NCBI RefSeq assembly: GCF_000189635.1
Contig: NW_002476448.1
Location: 1-64,000, forward strand
Length of the DNA stretch: 64,000 nt
Source of the DNA: Tetrahymena thermophila SB210
Lineage: Eukaryota > Ciliophora > Oligohymenophorea > Hymenostomatida > Tetrahymenidae
Direction: 5' to 3'
In this document: piece by piece, positions 50,916 to 64,000 of the stretch
Position numbering within the stretch: the first letter of the stretch is position 1
Layout: every line of letters starts with the position of its first letter
The notes under the pieces: model-generated
Told to the model about the DNA's origin: nothing
The model's input: only the letters and a program-made list of their open reading frames with translations
Databases searched by the model: none
Translations under genes and position numbers: made by a program

Positions 50916-52067
50916 TCATTCCTGTCTTCCATTTTCGTACTACAAATATTCAAAAGGGACCAAAATGAATGTGGATTTACGACTTTTCTTCCATGAATCC
51001 TCATTCTTTTTTTACTTCAAAAACATAAGCATATCATCTAATTCTCTACATTCGAGGAACTCTTCTTCATTTATAAGCATAATTCTAGAGATTATATCGA
51101 TAAGAGCTCTGTGCCCATCAAACAAGAACATGTCCATAGCAAATTAAGAAAGAGGCAAAGGACATTTATATGACATTATAGAAAAAAAATCTTAGTCAAA
51201 AGCTAATCCAAAATCAATGCTATGATGATTTAAAGCCTCCAGAACTCTGGGGCACTCTAATTTTATTTTATTCTCAAGGGATTCAAGCAACTATTTGCGC
51301 ATTACCATCGTTTTTTAATAAATTTTATGATGGTTTTGCTCTTGCATTATATAGAAAAGTATCCAAAATGCCCATTCTTCAATATCTTCATTGGTGACTT
51401 ATTCTTTGCCAAATGATTTTTTGGGGTTTACAAAATTTTTCTTATCATGTAAAGTCAAAAGAATTGTCGCTGCAATAACATTCATGCCTTATGCATAACC
51501 AGTTCCATTTACATCTATGTTACTAAAAGCATTTAATACTTTATAAAGCTACTTTTATCCAAGAGAATCTTCTCCTTAGAAAAATTCCTATTCAACTACA
51601 GTACGATTTACATCCTTCCTAATTTCGTTATCCCAGTCGGGATTTATATAGCTTGATAACCTCTGATAAATCCCTCTTTCATATTACTATTAATTTTTCT
51701 TCACATTAGCTAGCCAAAACCATATTCTTGGTCTTAATGATTTAGGAATACCTCTTCTTAAATTGGCTTTTATTTCACTATAAGAAGTACTCTCTTTATT
51801 TTTAGTTTTAGTTACTTAAATCCATTCCTTTTTAGTGTAGATTTTGAGACTACTATCAAGATCTTCTTATCCAAGTATTAAATTTATGGATTGCTTATTA
51901 AAATTGTTAGACATCGGAGTCGATGCATGTGAAGATGGTGCTGATGAATCTACGCTACCCATATATCTACCATTCTCTGAATAATTGCTAGACTAGGAAA
52001 TTCTTTTTTATTTCTCTTAGTCATCACTAGGCGTTCTTTTGAAACTGAAAATTTCTTTTAAAAACAT
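50916..52067 (-). CDS. TBC-domain Rab GTPase-activating protein
   Basis: Single exon, 383 residues. Residues about 98-330 form a TBC domain: LRRGIPKSLRPRIWFWLA, then NEIRKDVNRT (the I-x-x-D-x-x-R motif with the catalytic arginine finger) and GYAQGMNVIAA (the Y-x-Q-G-M glutamine finger). HHSIDFGLAFDQDFFS, LSQFAMDMFLFDG and RALIDIISRI complete it. Both catalytic fingers are intact, so it should be an active Rab-GAP. The N-terminal ~95 residues are Ser-rich and include many short polar runs. The target Rab cannot be told. An in-frame stretch upstream of the ATG lacks another Met, so an additional 5' exon ending near 52090 is possible. Confidence 0.92.
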
Positions 52068-55000
52068 TTGCTCTTATTAAGTATCAAATTCTTGACTAAA
52101 TATTTAATTAATTAATTTATTTTTTTTTCAATATTTTACTATAACCCTTCAATTTCTTAACTTATTTTTGATTAACTTTTTAGTTTTAGGTCCTCACCAA
52201 TAAATAATCATATGTGCGTATTGTATTTATGCATATTTATTTATGAGTTAATAAATCCCTATTTATAATTATATGCCTGTTAAATAGAATTATCCTATAA
52301 AGCAAAATATGATAATTTGTCTCTCAGTCTATTTTTGAAAAGAGGGAAGGATTAACATCATAAATAAAAAAATAATCATGTAAAATTTCTCTTTTCAGCA
52401 TCCTGAAATTCACTAATTCATTTATTGAAGGAATGTTTTTAAAAAATTTATATAAATATTTTCAAAAGATTTTTAACTAATCTATGCACAAGCTACTTCA
52501 TTAATTCACTAAGACCTTTAAAAACACAGATTTTTAGGATTTAATAGTCCCTCTAATTATTTATTAATTTTTTTTATTTATTTTTATCTCTTTATTGTTG
52601 TGTTTTTTCTATATTTATATTTTTTTTTAAACCTATTAATATATTAATACTATATGAGTTCAATATTTCCTATAAGATTGTGATTAAAATGGATATATTT
52701 TATTCATTTAAAATTTTTATAATACTAAATTATTCTGTTAAGTTTGATTTGTTTAGTCATTTCTATTGAAATAGCAAGTTCAACAATCAATTTATATTAA
52801 CAAATTAACCCTCTGTACGAAAATTAATTCAGTAAGATAAATCATAAACATTTTGGATTATCAAGTGAATATTTACAAACATACATCTGTTTCAAATAAA
52901 ATTCTTCTATTTTAAATTAAATTTTCTATTTTAATTCAATAAAAACATTTAAAATATAAAAATTTTACATAATATTTTTTTTAAAAGTATTTTAATTTAG
53001 CCAAATTAAATTTAATAATTTTTAGAGCTTTTTATTAACCTTTAAATTGATTTCTAAAACTAAGCTTTGTAAAAAATTATTTAAGATTATGATAGTAACT
53101 AATATGTGCTACATAGATGATATCTATTTAATTGATACATACATTTTTTTTGTTATTTTAGTCATTCAAAATAAAGATATTTTATTCCTGAAAAATAATT
53201 TTTAATACTTTTTGAAAAACAAACATAATATTCGAAATTAATTAATTATTCATTATTTGAAAATAAAAATTCATTTTTAAAAACTAAAACATGATAATTA
53301 CTATATTCTTATTTATTAAAAATATTTATCTCTTAGGTATTATCTGAAAATTAAAAAATTCAATAAATTAAACTATATATTTAGAATATATTTGAGTTAT
53401 TTTATCAATCAGGAATAAGCAATTTTTAGAAAGAAAGTAATATTTTTTTATTATTTAGATATACTTTTAGGTAATAATTATTTCTGAAAATTTAATCAAG
53501 TTTTTTAACAATTTTAGCATAAATTAAATTTATAAATTAAATATCTTAAAAAATTAGTTTCATATAGCTATAGTTTTACCAAACTTAATGCATTAAATAC
53601 TTACTAATTCATAATTTATATTAATTGGTAAAAAATTATTAAATTAGGTATGAAAATCAGTTATTTTTAGCAAGTTTATTTAACATATAAATAAGAATCC
53701 TATTAAATATATTTTAGAATTATAAGTATGAATTTATTTATTTATTAATTAAATGAGGTAAGCATTAGTAAATTCCTCAAGTTTAAACCAATAAAATCAA
53801 TATATAAACATTTTTATTGTAAGTATCAATTTTATAAAATTTTTTAATAAAATGAATTAGTTAGGATAAACGTATAAAGAAATATTAAAAATAATTTTAT
53901 TTTTTAAAAGCAAGTAAATTAATAAAAGAATAATATAAAATTAAATCTTATGATTTTTATTAGTGTTATTTATTTACATCATTCATTATTTTTTAAAGTT
54001 AAAAATCAACTTGTAATATTCATAAATTAATTTTGATACAATTATTTTCAAAATTAAGATAAATTATTTCTTAAAATATAAAATATTTTTTATATAAATC
54101 AATCAAAAATAATTTTGATGAAAAGTAGACTTGCTAAGAAATACTAGCATAAAAATATATAATAATTAAAAACCTACTAAAGTAAATTAAAAATGTATAA
54201 GTCTTATTTGTAAAAGTTTTAGATTATGATTATGAAAGTTAAAAAATAATTAATTGATGTCAAGCTAAAAATAGCTGAAGAAATAAAATTAAATATCTTA
54301 AGCTAATATTTTGAATTTCCTGACAAAAATACTAAATTCAAATAACAATTAAAGTTGTTTGAATATTTGAATACAATAAATTGTTTAAAATTTAGGTTCT
54401 AAATTAATTAATTAAATTTTATTTCTCAAAACAGAGGAAAAAGAATTGAATGATCTTCAGATAATATTTAAAAAAAATATGACTATAAAATTGATGTATG
54501 GTTAATAAAAGTAGAGATGCATGGTTGATTTCAATTAATATAAAATATTTATGGTAAAATTTTATAATTCAAGTATTTATTATTTTTGTTAATTTAATAA
54601 ATTATCATAAAAATTTTAATAATAAAACCATTAAAAAGTTGTCATTTTCTCTATAAAAATATTTTTTTTTGAAACCTTTAAATAATATATTTTATAAATT
54701 GTATTTTTGGCTGTTTGGATTTAATTATAAGTTAATATTATTTGAAGTAATAATCAATAAAACAAAAAGGGTTGATAGATAGATATATAGTTGAGAGACA
54801 AATAAATTGATAGATAGAGAGGTTAACTTTTTTGAATTTGAATATCATTTAAAAAATTGTGATGATTCTAAATCAAATTAAAATATGTGAGTTTGCGCAC
54901 ATTAGAACGGTAAAAATATTTGAATGATAATTAAATTCAAATTAAAATGGAAAGATAATTAGTTCGTTTCCAAAATGTGTAATATTTAATGATTTGCAGG

Positions 55001-55496
55001 TAAAATCAATCAAATAAATTTAGGGCAAACAAATCCTTGATATCTATCTATCTATGTATACAATTTAACATTTATTATTAAGAATAATTGAATGCATTTT
55101 ATTAAAATCAATCAAAAATCAAATGATTTAATTAGATAATGAATGAGTGTATTTATTGTATTATATTTGGGGTTGAAGAAAAAATTAACAAAAATTTGAA
55201 TAAAATAAAAATTCCTTATACTTAAAACAGAATATATTAAGAAACAAATTATCAAACATTTATATATTTAAGTCATTCAATACATACAAGAAATTCAAAA
55301 AGAAAGAATAGCTGCATTAACATTATTATTAGCTAAAATATAAATTAAATTGGCAGCATAATAGCATTAAAGGAAAAAAAAACTCATTTTAAACTATTTT
55401 AAGAGAAATCATTCTAATTAGAAGCTCAATATCTTAGATTGATATCTAAAAAACCTTTATTGAATTAGCACATAACATACATTATTATAAAAAGAA
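52068..55496. other. Gene-poor stretch, ~3.4 kb
   Basis: AT-rich; it holds the divergent promoters of the TBC gene (minus) and the Q/N-rich gene (plus). The segment 55290-55490 is open in one frame up to a TGA and may be 5' UTR of the latter. No repeat or RNA seen. Confidence 0.55.
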
Positions 55497-57838
55497 ATGC
55501 TTTAACAAGAAAAATCAGCTGGCAATTTGAATGCTAGTATAAACAGCAATAACCTAATGCATGGAGGTACTCCAAGTACAATACTTCCTGTCAAATCTAA
55601 AGTAGTGAGATCTTTTACAAGCAGTGGAAATTAGAGCTTGGAATAGATCATGAAAAGAGCTAATGAAATCATTAAAAAATCAAAAAATAGCACTGGTTAG
55701 GGCGGACGTCCTGATATTACTGACATCCTCCATCCTCTAACAGACTCGTTTGTGACTCTGACTACAGCCGATTCTTTAGTAAAACTTTTTTTTTGTTTAA
55801 GCAGGTCTCAAATCATGATAAAACCACTTAAATTTCTCCATAAAAAAACTTATCAATATGACTTTCAGCTTTTTGCATAAAACAAACTGGAAATAGAGTG
55901 TTTTTATTTGATGACTCATAAACCTAAATTTCATAAAATAAATAAATAAATTAAAATCAAATCTTCTTTTAAAAAATACAGTAAAAGAATAGCCAGAGCA
56001 CAAATAGGGAAGGATGTAAAGTATCGCCATTTGTAACAGTATCTTCTCCAGAAAATACAGAATCTAAAAAATCTAATCCACACTCCAGCGATAAATCAAG
56101 CAAAGCAAAGTCTAAAATTTCCTCTGGAAGCGCAGGATAGGAAGACAGCACTAATTTATCTGCTAGAGTTAATATTGCAAAGCAATTGCATAACAACTAC
56201 ATGTCAGAAGCAGATTATGTGTTTGAAAACTTTGACAATATTTTTAAAGTTTCATTTGTCCCTTAACCTAGCAATTAGTAGCACGGAAACCATTTTGCTT
56301 AGAAGCAGAGTGGCCCTTCTTAGCATACTTCCTTTAGCGCAAATGCTAAAGATAATGATAATTCATGTAAGATAGCTCTTGCTGAAGTATTTGAAAGAAT
56401 TCGTAGGGAAGAAAAGAGCTTATAATAATAGCAAAGTAAATAACAAGGCTTCAATTAAAATTTACCATTATAATAAAACCAAGCAAATCCAATTCACCTT
56501 CGCTCTCACAGTTCAATTGTTAACACAACTGAAACTTCATATTTGATACCTAAATAAGTACAATAAACAACTTCTTCATATAATAATAAGACACAATAAT
56601 TATAGTAATAACAACCATCGATATAGCAGTAGCTTTCCTCGTCATTTAACTAGTCTTCTAGCTCATAGCAAAAAAATTATTAAATTCCCTCTCAATATAA
56701 AGACACCAATTACACTTCTTCATAATCTATACCTAGCAATTAGTAAGTTTCTTCATAGTAATCTTAGATAATTAACTCAGAAATTGAAACATATTTAAAG
56801 AAGCCTCAACCTGCTAAAATTAAAACTTAAAGCGGCGCACCTCTTCACCCTCACCCTCCTCTTCCTTAATCTACAAAAATGAATATTAATGGATACAATA
56901 CTAACCACTTTAATCAACAAAGGTTCCGTTATAGAAATTCACTAAAAGACAAAGAAAACATTTAAGATGCAGCAAATACTTCCATTGGATAACTAAATAT
57001 GAGTAATGGATAAATAATGACAAATCCTAATAAAAATGGATCATTCTTGTGCACACCTGTAGCTGCAAACCACAATAATATTCCTATTCCTTAACAATAC
57101 CAAACTATTTAATAATAGTAATAATAATAACAATAACAATAATAGCAAACTTAAAACTAACATTAACATTAACACTAGCGCTCTTCTTCTAACATTGGAG
57201 ATATTAGCTAGTATTTATCTAATAACAACCATTAATAAAATAATGCTTCTAACTCTCTACAAAATTCATTTGGGTTCTATCGTCCCAGATTTGACTCAGT
57301 TAGTGGTCCAAACAATAGTAATAATAATAACAGTAACAATTTGGCAAGCGAAAGATTGAATACAATTGGCATAGAATAAAATATAAAAACTTCTGGATAT
57401 GCTAGTCTAAAAGAGAGAACAAACGGTAATAACAATATTAGTTAAATAAATGATATATCTTGTGACAAATCTGCCAATTATTCATCTATGAGAGTGAACA
57501 CTTCTTATAATGGCACATTGTCATAAAATTAGAACTAAAATAATAACAATATTACTAATTAAAACTCAAGAAGTGGATCGTTCCAAATGAATATCCCAAA
57601 AATGACTGTTGGTAAACATAATGCAGCTACCAGTATACTGAATAGTTTGTTAGGCAGCCAAAGGGTTTAGCAACCTTAACCCACAGGCAACAACTCAAAT
57701 ACCAATCAAAATAGTAATAATACAAGCATAACCTAAGTGGCTTATAATCCAGCTGCCTCTAACTCAAGTTAAGGAAACAGATCTACTTCTGTTCCAAGAT
57801 CTAATTTAGGATTTTTACTTTAAAAGAAGATGATGTGA
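55497..57838 (+). CDS. Ser/Asn/Gln-rich protein, 712 residues
   Basis: Two exons, 55497-55778 and 55982-57838, separated by a 203-bp intron (donor TTAGTAAAAC, acceptor AATACAG); total 713 codons including stop. Exon 1 has a more ordered look (MKRANEIIKKSK, GGRPDITDILHPLTDSF). Exon 2 contains one helical block (ARVNIAKQLHNNYMSEADYV and ALAEVFERIRREEKS, about residues 145-250). The remainder is disordered, with a 13-residue Gln run near residue 470 coded by TAA, TAG and CAA, followed by an alternating Gln/His/Asn stretch. There is no enzyme domain, signal peptide or membrane span. Function unknown; composition suggests an assembly- or RNP-granule-type protein. Confidence 0.8.
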
Positions 57839-60800
57839 TATAAAAAAAACTAATTACATTCTTCTAAGATGATATAGAGGATCTTATAATTGAATTAATT
57901 ATCTGTAGTGAATAAAATTGCAGAATAATAAATAAATAAATAATTCTATATAAATAAACCTCTTGTTTTCAACAATTTGCTGATAATTGAAGACTTAATT
58001 AATATTTTCCATATAAAACCAAAAATGATAAATAAATTTTATGTAAAAATTGACAAACAAACAAATAAATATAAATATATAAATAAAAATATATAATTAA
58101 TTATAAATTGAATTCAAAATATTTCTACAAAACTTAAATATGCCATTATGAATGTATGTATGTTGGTATTTACCATTTCTAATTTAAAAAATAAGAAACT
58201 TATTAATTAAATAAAGCAAGTATCATTCATCCATCCTAAATTATATAATTATCAAAAAATTATTACTTTACTAAACTTTAAATGAAAATAATTGTTACTT
58301 ATTTCTAAAAATGCTTAAGTTTGCTCAATAAAAAGTATAATCTTTATGTCGTGAATTAGTTAATTATTTATATTGATTGATTGCATTCACTTCTGTTTTT
58401 ATTTTTTACCTACATTTAAGAGTCATTTATTTTTATAGAGCTTTATCAATAATACTTAATTCCATTTATCAATGTCATAAATTGTTTGCTAAATCTTTAT
58501 TGTAAAATTTTATTTAAGTAATACATTTATGAAATGTAATTCATGCTTTTTTTCCTCATTTTTTTATAAAAAATAATATAAAATAAATAATTTATGTTAT
58601 AAATAAGAATTAAAAGTTAATTTTATCCTTTTAAATTATAAAAGTTTATCTAGCTTTTCCTTCAATTAAAAAAAATTTGTATTATAATAAAAAAAAGAAA
58701 TATTTGTGTAATTTCGATTACATTAATTTTTACATTATTATTTCTCTGTTTGAGATAGCAAATACTTTGATTAGCAGTTTTTCACCCAAAAATGAATGCT
58801 GAATGATAAATCAAATAACAAATTAAGTTAGAACAATTAATTTAGTGAAAATAAGAGTATAATTAATTATTAAGGATTATTTTAATATTATTTAAAATAT
58901 TACTTTAACTAATTATTTTTAATTTATTAAGTACTTGCTTACTTATTGTTACAGCAACTAAAAATATCTTACTTTTTGGTAAATATCAAAAATTCATTCT
59001 TTTTTCAGTAGTTTTATCATTTTATACACAGTCATATTTACAATTTAATTTCATAATTTATTGTTTAGAAATATTATTTAACTAAGTATGTCTCTTAATT
59101 GTGTTCAATCATGTTTTTATTATTTTTGAATTTTCTTATAATGTAAAAATATATTATTGATAATTTTTTATTTTTCATAATTTATCTAAAACTTTTAATT
59201 AGGTTATTAACCATTACATAAGTTAAAATATTTTTTATAATAATAAATATTTTTCTTCATAATTTTCTTCGATAAATAAATGAAACTAAAAAACAAATAT
59301 GATTAAATAAAGTCTATTTAAAAAACAGTTAAAAGTTAGTTAGTTAGTTATTGATATTTTTATATAATGAAATTTAGAATTTATTATCAATTAATAAATA
59401 AAAATTGATATATTAGAATATTAAATAATAGAATTAACAATAAAAATACATGATTAAACTTTTCTTATTAGAAAAACTCATTCTTGAATCAATAAATTAT
59501 TTATTTATTTATTTTGTATGTTTTTTAATATCTTATTAAAATTTTTTGAGGTATTATTTTATTTATAATTCTTAGGATTGTAATATGTAAAACTGACTGT
59601 TTTTGGAAATAATTTTTTTTTATAGCTAATTAATTATTTAAAAATTTTATTGTATTTCATTAATAGTGTATTTACATTAATAATATGTTTGCTATCTAAT
59701 CTTATTGGCTTCTGGTTCAAAAAAATTTTAAGAAATACCAATGCTTAAATTGCAACTAAATAAATAATCTTTTTTTTATAGAAAAATTATTTTTTACTTC
59801 AAAAAAATTACATTATTAGAAATTCATAAATATTATGAAATATAAAAAAGAAGTATTTTGAATTAACTTCAATGAATAGAATCTCTCATTAATCTTGAAG
59901 CCTTTAATAAAAACAGTTATTCTGTCAACTAGTTTTAAATCTTTAGTAATGTTAATCTATTTCATGTATTTTACTGATCTTTATCTATTTTTTAGTAAAA
60001 AGGCATGAAAATTATTTTATTAAAATCTATTTATGAAGTAATTTTTAAGAGCAAATTTTAAACAATATATATTAAAACCTATTAAATAAATCTCCTTTAA
60101 TTGCCTCATTTTTTATCAATAAAAAACTTAATTTTATTTCCATTTAAAAACTTAAAGAGTGTCTGCCCTAAATATTCTCCCTCTGTGAATTTGGTATTAA
60201 TGTATTTGACTAAAATATTTTTTAATTTAGTTATTACATTTTTACTGTTTGCTTCTTTTATAGTTTCGAGGATCTATTAACGCATAAAAAAGATTTCTAA
60301 AATGATTAGCAAATCTTGATATATTTCTTTTTTTAATCAAAATCTAATTAAAGCTGATTAAAATTGTTGCTAATATTAATTTTATGCTGCTTATTATTAA
60401 TATCAAATATAAAATATTTTTTTATTTAGTTAAACCATAATTGTTATTTATTTATTTTCCTAAAATATTTGCAAGTTCTTTTTTAATATTAATTAATTTA
60501 ATTATTTTTTAAAATCTCGATCTCATAAAATCATAACATTTTATCTTTCCCATCTGGCAAATTGTAATTAAAAATAATATTGCAATCTAATCATTTTAGA
60601 GTTGAAATTTTCTACAAAAAACAAACAATTTTTTTCAAAATGTAAACAAGCACTTATTAATTTAATTTTGAAATTTATTATAACAAAAACCCAATTGCAA
60701 AATTTTGAATTTTTAAAGTAAAATCTAATTAAAATAAATAAATAATTGTTATAAAAATAATCTACAAGCTTATTCAAATCAGTTTATTTCTTTAAAAATA

Positions 60801-63797
60801 AATAATTTTAAATTCAAAGTTTAATTTTACTTAAGATCACTAATAAATAAATATAAGTTATAATATAGAATTTTATTGATATAATTATGATGACTGCTAT
60901 TAATTAGGTTTACTCTTTAATTTTCTAATTATGCTTATTGCCTGTATAAAATTATAATTTTATAAATAATTGTAATTTCAATGAAATTGATGATTATATA
61001 TTTATTTATTTGTAAGGGAATTATAATTCCCCACACAAAAAAGTTGATGAAACTTTTAGTTAAATAATAATAATTTATGTTGAGTTAGGGATAATAATTT
61101 ATCTTAAAAATAGATTAACAAAAATGATAATATGATAATATAAAACTACTAAAATGTTTTAATATATTTATTTAATAAAAAAATTCTAATTTCAAAAAAA
61201 TAAATTTTATATGTTTTGACATAAAATTAACAAATTAAAACAAAGAAAAGCATTTACTTACTGCTCTAAATTTTTAATCAAAAAAGATTCTAATTTATAA
61301 TTAATTTCCATCTAATTAAATGTAATCTCAATCTTATTTGTTTGTTTTTTTTTTTTTTTTGAGAAATCACTGTCAAAAAGTTTTGTTTCCCCTCCAAAGA
61401 TTCACAAAAGTTAATTTCTAACATAATTTAATTAATTAAATCTAATTTCAATCACAGCTATATAATTTTTTAGACAAGAGTAGCAGAGAGTGACTTTTTT
61501 CCACAAAAAACTAGCAAAGTTAATTTAATTACTAAATAAAATCAAAGGTTTGATTGATTCTAACTTATTTTTCTTAAACAGTGATAAAGATTATTAATTA
61601 ATTAGCATTTAATTAGATTTAATTTCAATCTTACTTTACTTTTTTTTTTAGCAAACATTATCAAAAAGTGGTTTTTCTCCACAAAAAATAAATAAATTGC
61701 TAGATAAAATCAAACACAAACTTCTAATAAAAAAGTTAATTTTTTTTCGTTAACATAAATATACCTTATTTCAATTATTGTTATTTATGCTTTTCTTAAA
61801 AACCAAATTAGTATTTTTTGTTTTAATTACACAGAAAGCTATTATTTTCCACATGATACTGAGATAAAAAGGTTGATTTGTAAAATGTTACAGTACACAC
61901 TAATTTGATATATATTTAGAAAATGAACTATAATTCATGCTTTTTATAAATAAAAGCAAATTATTATCTTTTGTAAAAATAACACAAGAAAACTATTACT
62001 TTCTACTTAATGGTGATATAAAAAGATTGATTTATAAAATTTTTGTTTGAGTAAACACTTTGAATTTAAAAACATAAGGTTATTTAATTAATCAGCTATT
62101 AAGCTCATACTTTTTATGAGTAAAAGTAAAATAAAATGCATTTTATAGTAGTATAATTAATAAAAATAAATGTTTATTACTTACTAAGTGAGTTTTATTT
62201 TGGAAATATTAAATGAAAAATAAAAAAAATTTTATATATCGAAATTGAATTTGATTAAAATTAATATTTTTTTACTTTTTTAGCTTTGGTTTGAATCATT
62301 AAATATAGAAGAAATAGTTAATTAAAATTCGTTCTACTAAATGTGTCTTTTTATATTTAGGGATAGATTGAATATTTGCCACTCAAAAACAACAAATTAT
62401 AATTAAAAAGTTAAGTCTTAATTAGCATTAAACATAAAGAATCTTAGGTATTTACACATTTATCAATGTTTTAAAATCGAGATTACATTAGGCAAAATTT
62501 TTATAAATAAGTAATAAAAAATATTTTAGATAAAAAAAGATCAATTTTAACTATTGAATAAATTTGATTTAAAGAAGATTTGTTTTTATTATGATTTTGA
62601 TTGCTTTTGTGATTAAATCCTATTTAGAAGAAAAATAAAAATATATTATTGTGTAAAGTAAAGGTTTATAAAGATAATCACCTTCACACAACACCAACTA
62701 AGATAATCATAAAATTTATTATCTTTTCAAAAAATAAACAAACAAATTATTTTTCTTAATAGTTACAATTTTTATTTTTATAAAATGTCATGAATCTAGT
62801 TGTTTCTTTTTAAATTGAAGAATTATGAAAAGGGTTAAAAAATAATAATTAAATGAATTATTATCCTCCTCGGTCGGTGAACTTACAAAATGCAAATAAA
62901 TTGAACCTTAAAATATTATTTTTAGCATTAATCTTCATTTGAAATATTTTTTAGAGACCCTAAATGCTATCTGTAGAGAATCTTATGATTCAATTAACAA
63001 AATAAGATAAGATTTTAAAGAAAACTAAATTTTTATTCTAATCTATTTTATGATAAAGAAGCCTTTATTTTCTTAAAATAATTAAAAAAATTTATAAATT
63101 CTTTTAAATGCGTTAAATTCAATAAAATTAAATGAGTCTTATGTTTTTTCAATTAGTGGATTAATACATTTATCAAAATAGAATATTATAATAATTGCGT
63201 TTACGCTGATGACTTACTTACAACCTATTTTTATGTTACAATTATTAATAAACACTTCTGAAAAAATCTGATAAATTTCAATTTATTTATATATTTATTC
63301 CTAAAATTATATTTACTTATAGACTTCCTATCTTGTACTCTCTGCCTGCCGATGAATTTTTTACCATTTTTATGCATTAAAACTTTTGCCCGTTTTAGCA
63401 AGTGCTGAGTTTTTAAGGGTGCCCAAATTGACAGGTGCTACCGTATTTAAATTTTGTGGTATAATACAAAAGTATTTATGGAAAATAATTATAATTTTAA
63501 AATGAAAAGAAAACACATTTTAAAGCTAATTTACTGATTGATTTACAGGCACTAAAAAAAATTAATCACTTTTTAGAAAAAATAACAAAAATATAAATTA
63601 TCATATGAAAATTTTGTATTTTTTAATATTTGTCAAAATAAATAAGTCTGAATATTTATTTATTCTGTAAAATACATTTGACACAAAATATTAATTTAAA
63701 ATCTTTTGGTTTTAAAAATCGACAAATAAATCCTAACTAAATTTATAAAAATTTAAATAAAAATAAATAAAAGTTTTAATAAAATAATAGCGTTAAA
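57839..63797. other. Gene-free stretch, ~6 kb
   Basis: The longest stretch without a gene in the window and among the most AT-rich. It contains degenerate tandem repeats at about 61300-62060 (separate entry). A slightly GC-richer patch at about 63340-63440 has no recognisable RNA or ORF. Confidence 0.55.
61300..62060. repeat. Degenerate tandem repeats
   Basis: Two related-looking sets. The first has blocks near 61310, 61430 and 61610 that share TAATTAAAT-like lead-ins, then TAATTTCAATC or TAATCTCAATC; T-runs and CCACAAAAA-type words follow. The second has blocks near 61836 and 61990 sharing CTATTATTTTCCAC/CTATTACTTTCTAC and a GATATAAAAAGATTGATTT-like word. Copies are heavily diverged. Confidence 0.5.
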
Positions 63798-64000
63798 ATG
63801 AAAAAATTCATTTCATCTATAATACTGGTAGTTGCTGTTATATACTTTACAAGTGGATAATTTACTATGCTATACAATGCAAACGTAAATGTCTCATTTG
63901 AGTAGTAAATGTAGCTATTATCTAAATAATTACATGAATATAGGTATAAAGAATCATAGCCTTTTAAGTTCTTCCCATTTCAGTATCGCTAAGATAAAGG
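63798..64000 (+). CDS. Signal-peptide protein, 5' part only
   Basis: ATG at 63798; open to the window edge (67 codons seen). It starts MKKFISSIILVVAVIYFTSG, a textbook signal peptide (basic n-region, 13-residue hydrophobic core, Ser-Gly near the cut), followed by polar sequence with a Gln/Leu-rich helix (QQMQLLSKQLHEYRYK). It enters the secretory pathway; a surface, granule or lysosomal protein are all possible. No family can be named from this fragment. Confidence 0.65.

Noticed and set aside
55804-55865. Extra exon inside the intron of the 712-residue gene
   Set aside because: It reads SNHDKTTQISPQ-like sequence but reaches TGA without a donor and would require a 26-bp intron.
60568-60777. 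69-codon minus-strand ORF
   Set aside because: Random AT-rich composition within the gene desert.
63340-63440. GC-richer patch as a structured RNA gene
   Set aside because: I could not draw a convincing fold or match a known RNA, and the rise in GC is small.

Overview
The window reads as Tetrahymena (T. thermophila or a close relative) nuclear DNA. It is extremely A+T rich. Every convincing gene uses TAA and TAG as glutamine and stops only at TGA, and introns are short, AT-rich and GT..AG. With that code I could hand-assemble about 20 protein genes. Most multi-exon models sum exactly to whole codons with matching splice phases, which is a strong internal check. Two tRNA-Glu genes are present. 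I saw no LTR, LINE or other mobile element and no CRISPR.

Layout: 1-1730 is a tandem array of five ~350 bp units. On the minus strand each unit carries one 81-90 nt exon encoding one leucine-rich repeat (LRR). 2.6-22.7 kb is a run of minus-strand genes: an FHA protein, a very large Aurora-type kinase, a Q/N/S-rich protein, a TPR protein, an ODAD3/CCDC151-like outer-dynein-arm docking protein in 13 exons, and an unidentified coiled-coil protein. A 62-residue membrane protein (22.9-23.1 kb) follows. After a gene-poor stretch (23.1-27.7 kb) come two plus-strand metabolic genes, acetoacetyl-CoA thiolase and a RidA-family deaminase. Next are a SCAMP-like membrane protein, a mitochondrial acyl carrier protein, an older and complete LRR gene (38.2-39.3 kb), a VAP/MSP tail-anchored protein, two unidentified multi-exon genes, a CID-domain CTD-binding protein and a TBC RabGAP, all on the minus strand. 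A plus-strand Q/N/S-rich protein (55.5-57.8 kb) precedes a ~6 kb gene-free stretch. The start of a signal-peptide protein runs off the right edge.

Most genes are unrelated housekeeping, ciliary or trafficking functions. The outstanding feature is the LRR array at the left edge. Its introns and the central 54 nt of every exon are almost identical between copies. The codons for exposed residues of the LRR beta-strand and the turn after it differ in every copy, while the structural Asn and Ile between them are kept. That pattern suggests a recently amplified, diversifying recognition surface built from one-exon modules. The gene at 38.2-39.3 kb has the same one-repeat-per-exon, phase-2 architecture but is old and fully diverged, so the window holds a young and an old version of the same design.
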